From contig CP136491.1 of assembly GCA_032768795.1 (NCBI GenBank), forward strand, positions 1,178,001 through 1,242,000: 64,000 nucleotides of DNA. The letters are read 5' to 3'. The notes below the pieces were generated by a model, which worked only from the letters and a program-made list of their open reading frames with translations, was not told the DNA's origin and made no database searches. A program made the translations under genes and the position numbers. Shown here piece after piece: positions 32,711 through 42,756 of the stretch; position 1 is the first letter of the stretch; each line of letters begins with the position of its first letter. Source of the DNA: Tremella fuciformis (taxonomy: Eukaryota; Basidiomycota; Tremellomycetes; Tremellales; Tremellaceae).

Positions 32711-34859
32711 ATGCACAGCCCGTCGTCGAGCAGCGCGAGCGAGGGTAGCTTCGACTCATCGTTCCAAAAGTATGGAAAAGCTTTGCCGCCGGCGAACCAA
32801 GCTGAGAAACAGTGACGCCGATAATCGCCTGTCGTCGATCAACGCGCAGCTCCTCGCGCACGGGTGGACGAAGCGGCCTCTCAACATGTCCGCCTTGGCT
32901 GAGCAAGATCACGCAGATGTAGTTGGAGTACTGTACGAGCTGCTTGGATCGTCCATGGTCCGCTATACACAACATCACGGTACATGAGCTGATCGGACAG
33001 ACGAACCTTGAAACAGTCGACAGCCTCTTGGCAAAACACCGTACTTTGGCGTATGAACACGAACGTTTGGCCAAATCCCATGCACACAGGAATTTGCACA
33101 TTGCAAGAGTAGAGACAGAGATGCAAGGCTGGAGAGCAAGATGTGCCGACCTCGAGCGCCGTCTCAAGAACGAGGAGAACAAGGTCAAAGAGCTGCGAGA
33201 GGAGGTTGGAAGGGGTAAAAAAGCTCTTGAGACTGTGAGGGTTGCAGCGGGCGTAAGTGGCAAGTGTGTTTGGGTGATCTCGGCTGAGGTCCAGCACGAG
33301 TCGAAGAAGATGCAGATCAAGCTCGACAAAGCCAATGAGCAATTACGGAAGCTGAGCAACGATGCTAGTCTCCTTTCTCGTCCGCAGGGCCTCACCGTTT
33401 TGAATCCTATTCCAAGCGGTCGAAGCGCCCCTCCTACGGTAAGCGATTTTCCCAGTAACGAGCATCGCCTGACATTGTAGACCGAGAACGATCCTCTCCT
33501 CGAGCAGTCGCTGAGAGATCTGGTGGAGATACGGCAGAGCTTGCAGGAGGAAACCGAAGCGTTCCGCCACGTGGTGGTGACCGCTGGCAACTCGATGAGG
33601 GATGCCCTTGCGGCACACTCTGGCGAAGACGTCAGTCCAATGAGATCCTGCGCTGCGTGACTGAGTTTAGGCGCCTCCAAAGATGGGTCACGTCCAGTTC
33701 TTCTCCCCTTTGACCGGCTCAGCCTCTCGATTGCCAACGGCTGGATCTGCTTCTCTACATGCTTCCACTGCGGCATCCCATGCGTCTTTGGCCAACGCAC
33801 GACTGCAATCATTGATTTCGGCAGTGAGGGAGAAGCTGCTGAGTGCTCGACCCGCGATCACTCCTACCGATATGGAGTCTGAGGTAGAGGAAGAAGATGC
33901 TGCCGAGAGACAGAGACAAGAACGGGAGTCTGCCAAAGCCATGCAAGATCTTGAGGACAGGGTCAAAGATCTACAAGTGGAGGTGGCATGTGCGAAAGCC
34001 AAGGAAGAAGAGGCAAATCGGCTCCTCGCAGCAGCAGCACAAGAGCGGATGCCTACGGGGTGGGTGCCAACTCACGACAGATCGTTTGCAATGCTGACTC
34101 TCAGCACTACGGCGAAGCAAGTGGAAGACCTAGCCGAGGAGATCGAGGACGTGAGAGCGCATAGCGAGCTTGCTCGTTTGCAGGATGCCTTCGAAGCGGA
34201 GCAGAGGCGATTTGCGCGGGAGGAGCAGCGCTTCGCAGCAGAGCGAATGAAATTGGAGGTGAGCATGCTGATCGTCGGTTCGAGTCTCCTAGCTAAGGAT
34301 CTAGGTGGAGCGGCAAGCTTTCATCGAAGAACGACGTCAAGCAGATATCGCAGCGATGCGAGCCTATCTGCCTTCGACGCCCTCGGAACCAGAGGCTGGT
34401 CCCAGTCGATTACCTCCTGCACCTGCGATTCCGCCAATATGGGAAGCTCATCGTCCTGCTTCACCATCGCCCCTCTCACCCCAGCCGGCCAAGATAGGCA
34501 CGCCCAAAGGCCGTCAACCAATCCATGCGGCGAGGCGTAAATCAGTCAAAACCCCTCTCTCCCGGCTCGTGCTCGAAAAAGCTGTGAGAAGCAAGAGCAA
34601 GGAAGCCGCTGTTCTCGGGATTGACGGTGGGAGGCGGACAAACATCGAAATGAGGACGGCTTCAGGTGCAGCCGAGACACTCAAGTCGGCCCGATCTTCC
34701 TCTGGGAGCAGCGGGACGGCGAGCAGCGGTGGGCTGAAATCGTCGATGAAACCGGTTAAAACGCTGGCACAGTCTCAGAAGCGGCCCGTCGACCTGACCC
34801 GATCTACGGGTATAGGACCAGCTGCTGCTGCTGCAAGGCCTGCGAAGGTCTGGCGATGA
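32711..34859 (+). CDS. ADIP/SSX2IP-family coiled-coil protein
   Basis: Eight exons (32711-32769, 32813-32957, 33001-33252, 33289-33438, 33481-33630, 33671-34059, 34105-34258, 34305-34859), 617 aa. The conserved ADIP head INAQLLAHGWTKRPLNMSAL, DVVGVLYELLGSSM and TVDSLLAKHRTLAYEHERLA is followed by long coiled coils (LERRLKNEENKVKELREEVG; RLQDAFEAEQRRFAREEQRF) and a basic Ser-rich C-terminus. Animal relatives bind afadin/alpha-actinin and act at centrosomes; fungal members are little studied and may sit at spindle poles or cortex (inference). The fourth-exon intron is only 36 nt. Confidence 0.8.
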
Positions 34860-35085
34860 TGAGCTATGGCTTGTTGTATAGTTTTATCTGCTCGTAATGC
34901 ATCTCTGGGCTCGAGGACAGGAAAATCAAACGCCACTTTGATTTTGCCGACGCGTCTCGAGAGTATGATGCAATGACGACCACATGGATTCAGCTCGGAC
35001 CGTATCTGTCCGCATTCAACTCGTTGGCAGATTTCACCGCTGCCTCTTTTCCATCTCATCTTGATCACAGAGACGACACAACAAG

Positions 35086-36311
35086 ATGACGGACATCAAG
35101 CTAGAGCAAGTCATCTCCTGCGCGATCCGGGCCAGACACCGCCCGCAACTCAAGCTGACGGCCTAGCGCGCCGTCCACTTTCACCCCGATTCACCCGTTC
35201 GACATGGCCAACCCCAAAACGTGGGCGGGGACCATCGGTGAGCTACCTGGAGACGGGAGACCGTTTGCTGAAACGATCTAGGGATGCTCAACTGGGACAA
35301 GTCAGTTGTCATGAGCTCAGCAGGTTGCAGTCGAGCTCACAACCAGAGACAAGATTGTCTTTTCTAAGCGGTCCCTGCTCGAGTTCCTCAAGTGAGCTTC
35401 GCTGATATGTCGGTCCAAGGTATAAGCTCACAGGCAGGTCTTGCGACCTCACTGTCAACACGAACTTCAGCGAGATCCAGAAACTGCCGAGTGGGCTGCG
35501 CAAACCCTTCGCTGGACAGAGAGCTCATAGGCAGAGTACGCTACATTCGGGCATTTCAACCAGGCCGCGACAGACGCTGCGGTCGCAGATCTTGTCGAGG
35601 TGAGCTTCCAACCCAAACCGGATACTGCATTGGACGTGTCAATGTATCTGATTTCAGGCGGAGATCGGCGACCCCACAACCGACTCGCCCATCCCGCCGA
35701 ATAAGGCGACCGTGCCCCGCCCAACCCGCAAAGTCGTCGATCCCCCTGGAGGCAAGCAGAACCTGCGCATCTACGGAGAAGAGTTCGAAGAGACCGACGC
35801 GCTTAGCATGGCGCCTCCGCGGGATGGCGGTGAGGGGGTCGACGTGGAGATTGAAAGGCTGGAGCGGATGAAGGTGCATGTTGAGCCGGAAGTCGATGGC
35901 GGTGCGAAGATCGAGGACGAGAAGGAGGCGTGAGTATCACAAACGGGTATGCAGTTCCGGAGCTGACTGTGACAGAGCCGCTAGACCTGGTACGAACCCT
36001 CCGCCTGGCTTCAAGCCTTCGCGTAAAGTGCGAGAAGGTGCGTTCAGCTGCCTCGTCTCGCACTTCCATCAGCTGACATTCAGTGCCCGGAGGAGCGTCT
36101 TCCATGGGCCAGACATGTCAGCTGATATGTGCGATAATGCCAATGATTAGCTGATGACAGTGTTCGGGCAGTACGAGGATGAGACGGACGCAGACAGGGC
36201 CGCAGCGCGCGAGACGACCGGCAGGAAGAAGCAAGCTCCGCACAGCGTAAGTGTATTTTGTTCTTCGAGAGGGGCGCGCTGAGACTGCAGAGCGGCCAAG
36301 GTCTGTGGTAG
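35086..36311 (+). CDS. Jupiter/HN1-like protein with two PPGG-type repeats (N-terminal exons uncertain)
   Basis: Best chain: 35086-35109, 35167-35237, 35282-35300, 35331-35391, 35434-35490, 35535-35599, 35658-35929, 35976-36037, 36084-36116, 36161-36246, 36291-36311, 256 aa, all junctions canonical and in phase. The C-terminal part is firm: RPTRKVVDPPGGKQNLRIYG and KPSRKVREVPGGASSMGQTL, followed by FGQYEDE. These two units match the RVL-PPGG-S-FG motif of Jupiter/HN1 (JPT) microtubule-associated proteins. From 35282 to 35434 alternative acceptors also stay open in another frame, so the sequence around LSFLSGPC is doubtful. Function likely microtubule-linked by family only. Confidence 0.55.
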
Positions 36312-36632
36312 ATCCCACAACTCGTAGTCAGTCGTGCACATGCATAAACCATAGGCATCGTACCTGCGGGAGAGGAGGAGTCTTACGTAAATGTGTCCCC
36401 CAAGCCAGCGTCTGAGCGGTGATCGCCGCTGCCTTTTTCCGGACGACGCTCTCGCGTCCATTGACGCTGACGCTGCATGTCTCGTCGTGATCCGACATAC
36501 CCTTTGCCGTAGTGCTTGACATTCCTTGGCTTGAGCAGCTGCGCCGACGTTGGATCTCAAGGCACAACACGATTATCTGAACACCCCGTCGAGACCTTTC
36601 GCCCACCCTTCTCGCGGTCAACCTAGCGCACC
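36312..36632. other. Intergenic stretch, nothing recognised
   Basis: A 321-bp gap between two plus-strand genes. It would contain the 3' end of the Jupiter-like gene and the PRE8 promoter. No tRNA-like or coding signal seen. Confidence 0.4.
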
Positions 36633-37607
36633 ATGTCCGGCCCAGGTTCCGGGGGGGCATACTCGTGAGTCCCCCCACCGTGGGATCTCCCAAAGCTGAC
36701 TCCAGCTTCTCCCTCACCACCTTCTCTCCCTCCGGCAAGCTCGTACAGATCGAACATGCCCTGGCTGCCGTAGCGGGCGGCACCACCTCACTGGGCATCA
36801 AAGGCACGTCAACTCGCGCGAGAGGTCTGCCGTCTCGCACGAAAGCTGACAGGCAGCAACAAACGGCGTCGTGCTTGCCACAGAGAAGAAGGCACCTTCT
36901 CTCCTCCTCGATACTTCGGTGCTGGAGAAAGTCGCCCCCATCTGCCCAAACATCGGGTTCGTGTATTCCGGCATGGGCCCGGATTTCCGAGTGCTGGTCG
37001 CCAAGGCGCGCAAGATCGCACAGGCGTATTGGAAGTTGTATGGCGAGTACCCGCCGACCAAGGTGTTGGTGCAGGAGGTGGCGGCGGTCATGCAGCAGGC
37101 GACACAGCGGGGGTGAGTCGCGAACGATAGCCAGCTCTGAGCGTTGGATGCTCTCAGAGGTGGGAAGTGGAGGAGGTGGCTGACTGGCAGTGGTGTGCGG
37201 CCCTACGGCATCTCTCTCCTGATTGCAGGATGGGACTCCCATCGCGGCCAGTCCCTCTACCAGGTCGACCCGTCTGGATCGTACTGGGCCTGGAAGGCGA
37301 GTGCGATCGGTAAGAATATGGTCAACGGCAAAACCTTCCTCGAGAAACGGTCAGCGTCAGCTATCTTGCTCATAGAGTCAGCTGATCAGAAAGGTATAAC
37401 GACGATCTCTCGCTGGAAGACGCGATCCACACTGCCCTGCTGACGCTGAAAGAGGGCTTTGAGGGCCAGATGACCGAGAAGACAATCGAGATTGGCGTAG
37501 TCACCGTCCCAACCGCAGAACAGATGCAGGAGAAGCCCGGCGAGAGACTGCCGCCGACATTCCGGAAGTTGACAGAGCAGGAGGTCAGAGATTACCTGGC
37601 ATTGTAG
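36633..37607 (+). CDS. PRE8: 20S proteasome subunit alpha-2
   Basis: Exons 36633-36664, 36706-36803, 36857-37112, 37191-37349 and 37394-37607, 252 aa, the normal length. The alpha-subunit N-terminal signature [20 protein letters not shown] is present, followed by [53 protein letters not shown] and [20 protein letters not shown]. This identifies alpha-2 rather than another alpha type. Structural ring subunit, not catalytic. The second intron (36804-36856) is GC-AG: only the donor AAAG/GCACGT keeps the invariant ATNGVV in frame. Confidence 0.96.
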
Positions 37608-37660
37608 GACGACCCGAGATTGGCATGACATGGCATGAGATACGACATTCACACAGTTGA

Positions 37661-38805
37661 TCAGTATCCCAGGATCTGCTTGAGCTCCTTGTCCTGCTTC
37701 GCCCACGCCTCGAAATCCCAAGGATCATTGATGAGCGCCTTGCTCTGCTCGACGTCCCGCTTGATCGCGCTGATGTCAACTGACATCGAGTCCTGCACAT
37801 CAGGCGCAACTCACTTTTCGGCAAACAGACGCCAGTTGTCCCATAGCTCCTGGCCGAGCTGTTTCTTGAACCCCTCACTCTGGAATGCCTCCTTTGTCAG
37901 GCCAAGCGTCTTGACGTCCTTGCCGCTGAGGCGGGAGAGAATCTTGGCCATCTCTCCGACGCTCAGCACTTCCGTACAGGCGTACATGTCTTTCCCTACG
38001 CCTGATGAGCACAGGTCGGCTCAATCACAACGCGGACGCACCCTTCCACTTGTCCGGCTGGCCGAGCGCAGTCTCCACCCACGCACCGACTTGGTCCACG
38101 GCGAGACCAGGCACGAGCGTGTCGTCCGTCCCTGCTTGTTGAAGCAGGAAACTCCCGTCGTCTTGCTTGTTGAGCAGGTGGTACTTTGTGATCCCGTTGA
38201 AGTAGTAGGTGAGGTATAGCTGCGTGCCGGGGATGCCTTGTTGCTGCATCCATTTGGTGACTGACCTCAGCCCGCACGTCTCCAATAATAATGAACAGGG
38301 AAATGATAGACCCACCCGCATACTTCGAGTCCCAGTGGGCGCAGTCGTGTCCCCCATCCAGCGTGGAGAAAACAATATGGCCAATACCGGCTTGGTGGCA
38401 CGCATCGACAGCATCGATAGACCGCCTCGTCTCTTCCTTCGCCGCGGCATCGCCGTCTTGGCCATTGCTGCCGTAGATAGACCAGACTACTCTCAGCTCC
38501 CATTGCAGTTCAATCGCCAGAGACGTACAGTCGCCATTGACGAATGCCGCATCATACCCTTTCAGCTGAGCCTCGTACGAAGATCGATCAGCCATGTCGG
38601 CCTGCATGACCTTGATGCCATTCCCGGCCACCTCTGCCTTTCAGCTTCTTTGGCGAGGATTGTCGGGAAGCTGCATACCCTTGGCTCTGGCGCTTTTCGG
38701 GTTGCGGGAGAAGCCCGCGACTTCCCATCCGGCTAGGGACAGATAGTGCGCGACAGACATCCCCTGGTCGCCTGTGATGGTGAAGACGATGACTTTGCCT
38801 GGCAT
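37661..38805 (-). CDS. NmrA-like NAD(P)-binding protein
   Basis: Exons 38805-38679, 38633-38529, 38486-38316, 38260-38042, 38001-37815 and 37769-37661, 305 aa. A Rossmann start MPGKVIVFTITGDQGMSVAH (GxxGxxxA variant of the dinucleotide loop) is followed by GWEVAGFSRNP, VMQADMADRSSYEAQLKGYD, HIVFSTLDGG and QLYLTYYFNGI, typical of atypical short-chain dehydrogenases of the NmrA group. The active-site YxxxK is not evident, so it may be a redox sensor rather than an enzyme. For the last intron only the acceptor after TTGACATCAG gives the right phase. Divergent from RAD1 across 330 bp with no other signal. Confidence 0.85.
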
Positions 38806-39135
38806 TTCGAAGCACTTCTACTACGATTCTTGGCTGGATTCGACAAGAAGTGAAGAGTTGAAGTGAGGGAAGCATGGTGTACCGCGGGAACGGTCATCTT
38901 ACCGCTGAGCGGAAACACCAAATACAGGAAAGGTGGACCAGCCGGTCATTGCAAGATGCCGGCGGCGCTAAGGGGGATTAGGGTATGCTTGATCATCGAG
39001 ATTAGATCTGGCAGAGATTATCCTAATCCACGCCAAACCACTCTTGCCGGTGGAGGTCATCCGAGGTGACGCGACTTAGTTTTCGTTTTCATCTACCACT
39101 TTTAAACCCCATGTACATGGAATTGACAAGATAGC

Positions 39136-40547
39136 ATGAGCCAGAACGGCCTGGGTCTGGGGACGCGCGCCGAAAGGGTCAGCTACTACCCCTTCTTGCA
39201 GTGGTCAAGCTGAAATGAACAGCTGCCCGTGCTCGAAGCCGAAATATCTGATGTCCGGCCGTTCGCGAGGCTCCTCCGGGGCATAGGTTTCAAGCATGTC
39301 AGCTTTTCCCTATCGTCGTGGCCCAGCTAACAAACAGCATGCGGTCATGACTATATCTGAGGCGGGCTTTGAAGTAGCCCTCGAGGAAGTGCGAACGCTA
39401 TGTGGTGGGTCATATCTCATGTATCATGCCATCGACGAGGCGTATTGACCCCAGCCATTGCGTGGATCCCCCATACGCTCTTCAAGTCGTTCATCTTCCG
39501 CCCGCCAGACGAGCCGGCTACATTCGAGATCTCTCTCGACTCGTTACTGCAGTGTCTCAACATCTTTGGCAACGCCGGCAATGCCGGCGGCGGAACAATG
39601 ATCAAAGGTCGGAAATGGGCGGGCGACAGTGAGGTGCCGGATGATGAGGGCGGCTCGAGACGCAGTAAAGATAGGCGGACACAGATGAGGCTGACATGGG
39701 ACGGATATGGCTCGATGCTGGATGTCATACTGTCAGTCCATCCAGCGAATGACACACTGTGGACTGAAGGGCAGGCGGGACGAAGGGAAAGGGCCAACGA
39801 CGCGGTGTTCGCTAAAGACGATCGAGCCCGAGGAGCTCATGAATCAAGAGTTCAATGAGCAAGAAAGGCATGTCTGCATAACACAACTGCTTACATATCG
39901 CTGAAGGACAGTGTACTGTACCTCATCATGAAGGCTGGTCTGTTGAATGGGAGCCTGGGCGATCTAACGTATCAGTCGGAATGGTTCCGCGATGCCCTGC
40001 TTGATCTTCCGCCGTCAAGCCAGAGGATTACATTCACAGCACTGCCTGCGGGTCACGAAGTTCAGGAGACAGTTCCGGCAGGAACGGCAAATAGCGAGCG
40101 GCGGCGCACCAAACGGTTGCAAGTGGGCAACTTTCAGATCGCAGCTGAGGGGGATTTCGGTCGGACCGAAGTAAGTTACGCTGGGGGAACCAAGGTGCTG
40201 ACGACAGCTCGATTATCCCAATGACCGAGAAGTCATGGACCGCTTCGAGTGTGCCAATATGGTCACATTCAGGTATGGGTGTTCAAAGCAACAGAGACCT
40301 TCCTCATGGCAGCTATCACTCGTCGCACATCATGCTTCTCTCCCGCGCGCTGCAGCAAAGCATCAAAATATGCTTGCAAATCGAGGAGTCGGGCTTCCTC
40401 TGCGTCCAGATCATGATGCCTGTACAGGATCCGAGTAAGGTTGGGCAGCATTCCGGGATTTTGGAATTCAAGGTGAGTTTCACCGGGTAGGACTGGCGAG
40501 GATCTGCTTGACGACAGATGCATTGTCTGGAGGAGGATCATCAGTGA
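39136..40547 (+). CDS. RAD1: DNA-damage checkpoint clamp subunit Rad1 (9-1-1 complex)
   Basis: Nine exons (39136-39177, 39223-39297, 39338-39404, 39455-39731, 39775-39867, 39912-40170, 40208-40272, 40313-40472, 40518-40547), 355 aa. PCNA-like fold motifs: FARLLRGIGFKHHAVMTISE, AWIPHTLFKSFIF, FEISLDSLLQCLNIFGNAGN, MRLTWDGYGSMLDVIL, YQSEWFRDALLDLP, LDYPNDREVMDRFEC, ICLQIEESGFLCVQIMM. These match Rad1/Rec1/Rad17p, which with Rad9 and Hus1 forms the damage clamp in the nucleus. The fifth intron (39868-39911) needs a GC donor (AAAG/GCATGT) to keep the frame, like the one in PRE8. Confidence 0.88.
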
Positions 40548-40787
40548 AAATGGCGAGGAAAACTTCACGAGGGATGTCAAGCATGTTCGATACCGGCACG
40601 AGATACCCGCACACCATTTGTATATCACTCAGATCAGCATGTCAGTCATCGCATCGCATTGTTGACGGGGCCAGCCGTGTGGAAGCGGAAAAAAGAGATA
40701 CATTGCGCGCGACTGAACGCATCAAACGTATCAGGTTGAGAGTGTGCCATGATGGACACTGCTCATTAGGTCTACTGATGAGAAGGC

Positions 40788-41548
40788 TTAGTAGCCGTGG
40801 CTGCCCGTCAGCACCCAGCCTTGCACCGGCTCGCATCCCCACGTACATGACAATGATGTCCTTGGCCTCCTTGTCGGAGAAGAGGCCGGCCTGGACTAGA
40901 AAGTCGCGGACCTTGACCCTCTGGTCGCCCTGGAACTGCAGGACCTTGCCAAAGTCATTGCCCTTGCCCGGGGCGGGCGAGTCCTCGTCGGACGAGTCGG
41001 CAGAAGCGACAACGGTGCCGTTGCATGCGAACTCCTTTTTCATCGCTTTGAGCAGCTTCTTCGGGTCGTACTTGTCCGGCAGACCCTGCACGGTGGTGAG
41101 CGTCTTGCGGCCATTGCGCTGCTGAAGACGGATGTGGATCTTGTCGGATTTGCCGACGTTGGCCTCGAGTCCGGGGGTGGCGGGGCCGCTAGCGCCGCCG
41201 AACGGGTCGCCTTGGTCAAAGGGGTCTGGGAATCAGCATTTTGGTTGTGGAAGACCTGCAAGGGGACTGACCGAACTTGGGTCCGAGATTCGCGACCCCA
41301 ACGCCGGCCGAGCCTGACGCCGGGGCTTTGGCCTTCTTGGAGGTGCCGTCCACTTTGGTGCTGGAGACTGGTTGTCAGCTTTGATCCGCAGTCAAGTATG
41401 CACGAGGCGTCTGGCAGCAGTGAAGAGTCCAGTCTGATGCGAAAGATGGACGAGCGGCGGACGATCAAAAATCAAAGTGGCGGGCGTGCGTCACGCGAGC
41501 GGTGCAATACAGGGAGAGACGGGCCAGACACCCACCTGCGGTGCTCAT
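40788..41548 (-). CDS. SUI1: Translation initiation factor eIF1 with a loop insertion
   Basis: Exons 41548-41536, 41367-41272, 41225-40847 and 40800-40788, 166 aa. The SUI1 core is clear: FDPFDQGD, HIRLQQRNGRKTLTTVQGLP, DKYDPKKLLKAMKKEFACNG, LQFQGDQRVKVRDFLVQAGL, and the terminal HGY. The usual protein is about 110 aa. Extra length comes from a Ser/Ala/Gly linker before the core and an acidic Ser-Asp-Pro insert (ASADSSDEDSPAPGKGND) exactly where other eIF1 proteins have the short loop after CNGTV. Role: start-codon fidelity on the 40S subunit. The first intron is 168 nt, long for this region. Confidence 0.93.
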
Positions 41549-41836
41549 TCAATCGATACGCGAGATCTGCTTCTTTGCTTGTGTGCCGCGGGCAACGGTG
41601 TCGGGTTCGATCTGGAGGGGAAGGAGAGAAGTGATGAGATGGATGCTTAAAGGTGGACCGTACGCGCCCAATTAGTCACAAGGGGGCCACTGACGCAAAA
41701 GGGTTCGGCATTACCAATTTACCGCTTCCTTGGTCGGATGTGGCGACTTGCCACCCACACCAACGAACACCCTCCACTTTCCACGTCCAGCAATTGGCAA
41801 GTTTTGGTTTCAATCCGACCTCGTTCAACGTTCGGC

Positions 41837-42558
41837 ATGCCACGCATCACCAAGAGACAGAAGGAGTCGTGGGGCGGAGGACCTAAGCCGAGAGCCAAAG
41901 ATGGAGCGGAAGGAAATGAGAAGAGGAAACGCGGGTTCCAGGTCGGACCTGCACACGCTCCCAAAGATGCCTACCTCGGCAAAGGTCAGCTTCCTCCTGT
42001 ATATCTCGACAGAGCTGACGGTTAGTCAAGAAAATCAAGCAGGGCCTGGTGGAGCGTGCAAAGATGAAGAAGAGCTATGCCAAGCTGCTGAAGAGCGAAG
42101 GCATGCAGTCGACCAGGGTGCAGAACCGCGCCGCTCCTCGAGCATCCTCGCCTGTCCCTCAAGAGGCCGAGCCTGAAGCGTCTGGCTCTGCATCGCCACC
42201 GCGAGTGCATTCGAAGCAGAGAACACCTGAGACCTTGGGGATGGGCAAAGGAAAGAGACGCGAAGCCTACGCCGACAAGTTTCGCGATCCACCAGTGGTC
42301 ACCGCTGCCGGCCAAGCGCGTGCTCTTTCGCCAGAACGAGTTGCCCCCGAGGGTAATCCGGCCATATCCCACCCGACTTCTCTGCGGACGATGAAACGAG
42401 ATGCATACGGCAAGTACCACGACGATCGGCGGCGGGCGTCGGCCGGCAATCGCAGCCATGAAGGTAAATCAAAGGGCGGCGGGGGGGTGAAGAGGGGTCA
42501 ACCAAACATGGGCGCGAGGATGGGTGTTCTGCTGGAAAGGATTCAACGGGGCAAATGA
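41837..42558 (+). CDS. FYV7: rRNA-processing protein Fyv7-like
   Basis: Two exons (41837-41984, 42026-42558), 226 aa, strongly basic. The conserved junction segment AYLGKVKKIKQGLVERAKMK with KSYAKLLKSEG matches Fyv7 (YxxKxKKIKxxLxxKAKxKKxY). The remainder is a basic, Pro/Ser-rich tail ending ARMGVLLERIQRGK. Fyv7 acts in nucleolar small-subunit processing. The N-terminus MPRITKRQKESWGGG could carry the nucleolar signal. Confidence 0.75.
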
Positions 42559-42756
42559 GCATCATTGGCATGGGTGACCTGTACGTATCTGTTGTATCGT
42601 GTCTTGTCCAACTTTCTCTTCTGCCATCCCGGACACTCTCATACACCCTCATCTACAATCTGACCATTTATGGGTATCACTGCATCTGGCAAGTTCAAGC
42701 AGCATTATACCAAACGTCCGTCGATCGCCTCTAGCCGTTCCTCGTTCTACTCGACC

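Noticed and set aside
37787..37814. A 22-nt intron ending at GTGCAG in the NmrA-like gene
   Set aside because: It shifts the frame; a 45-nt intron ending TTGACATCAG restores phase and has normal length.
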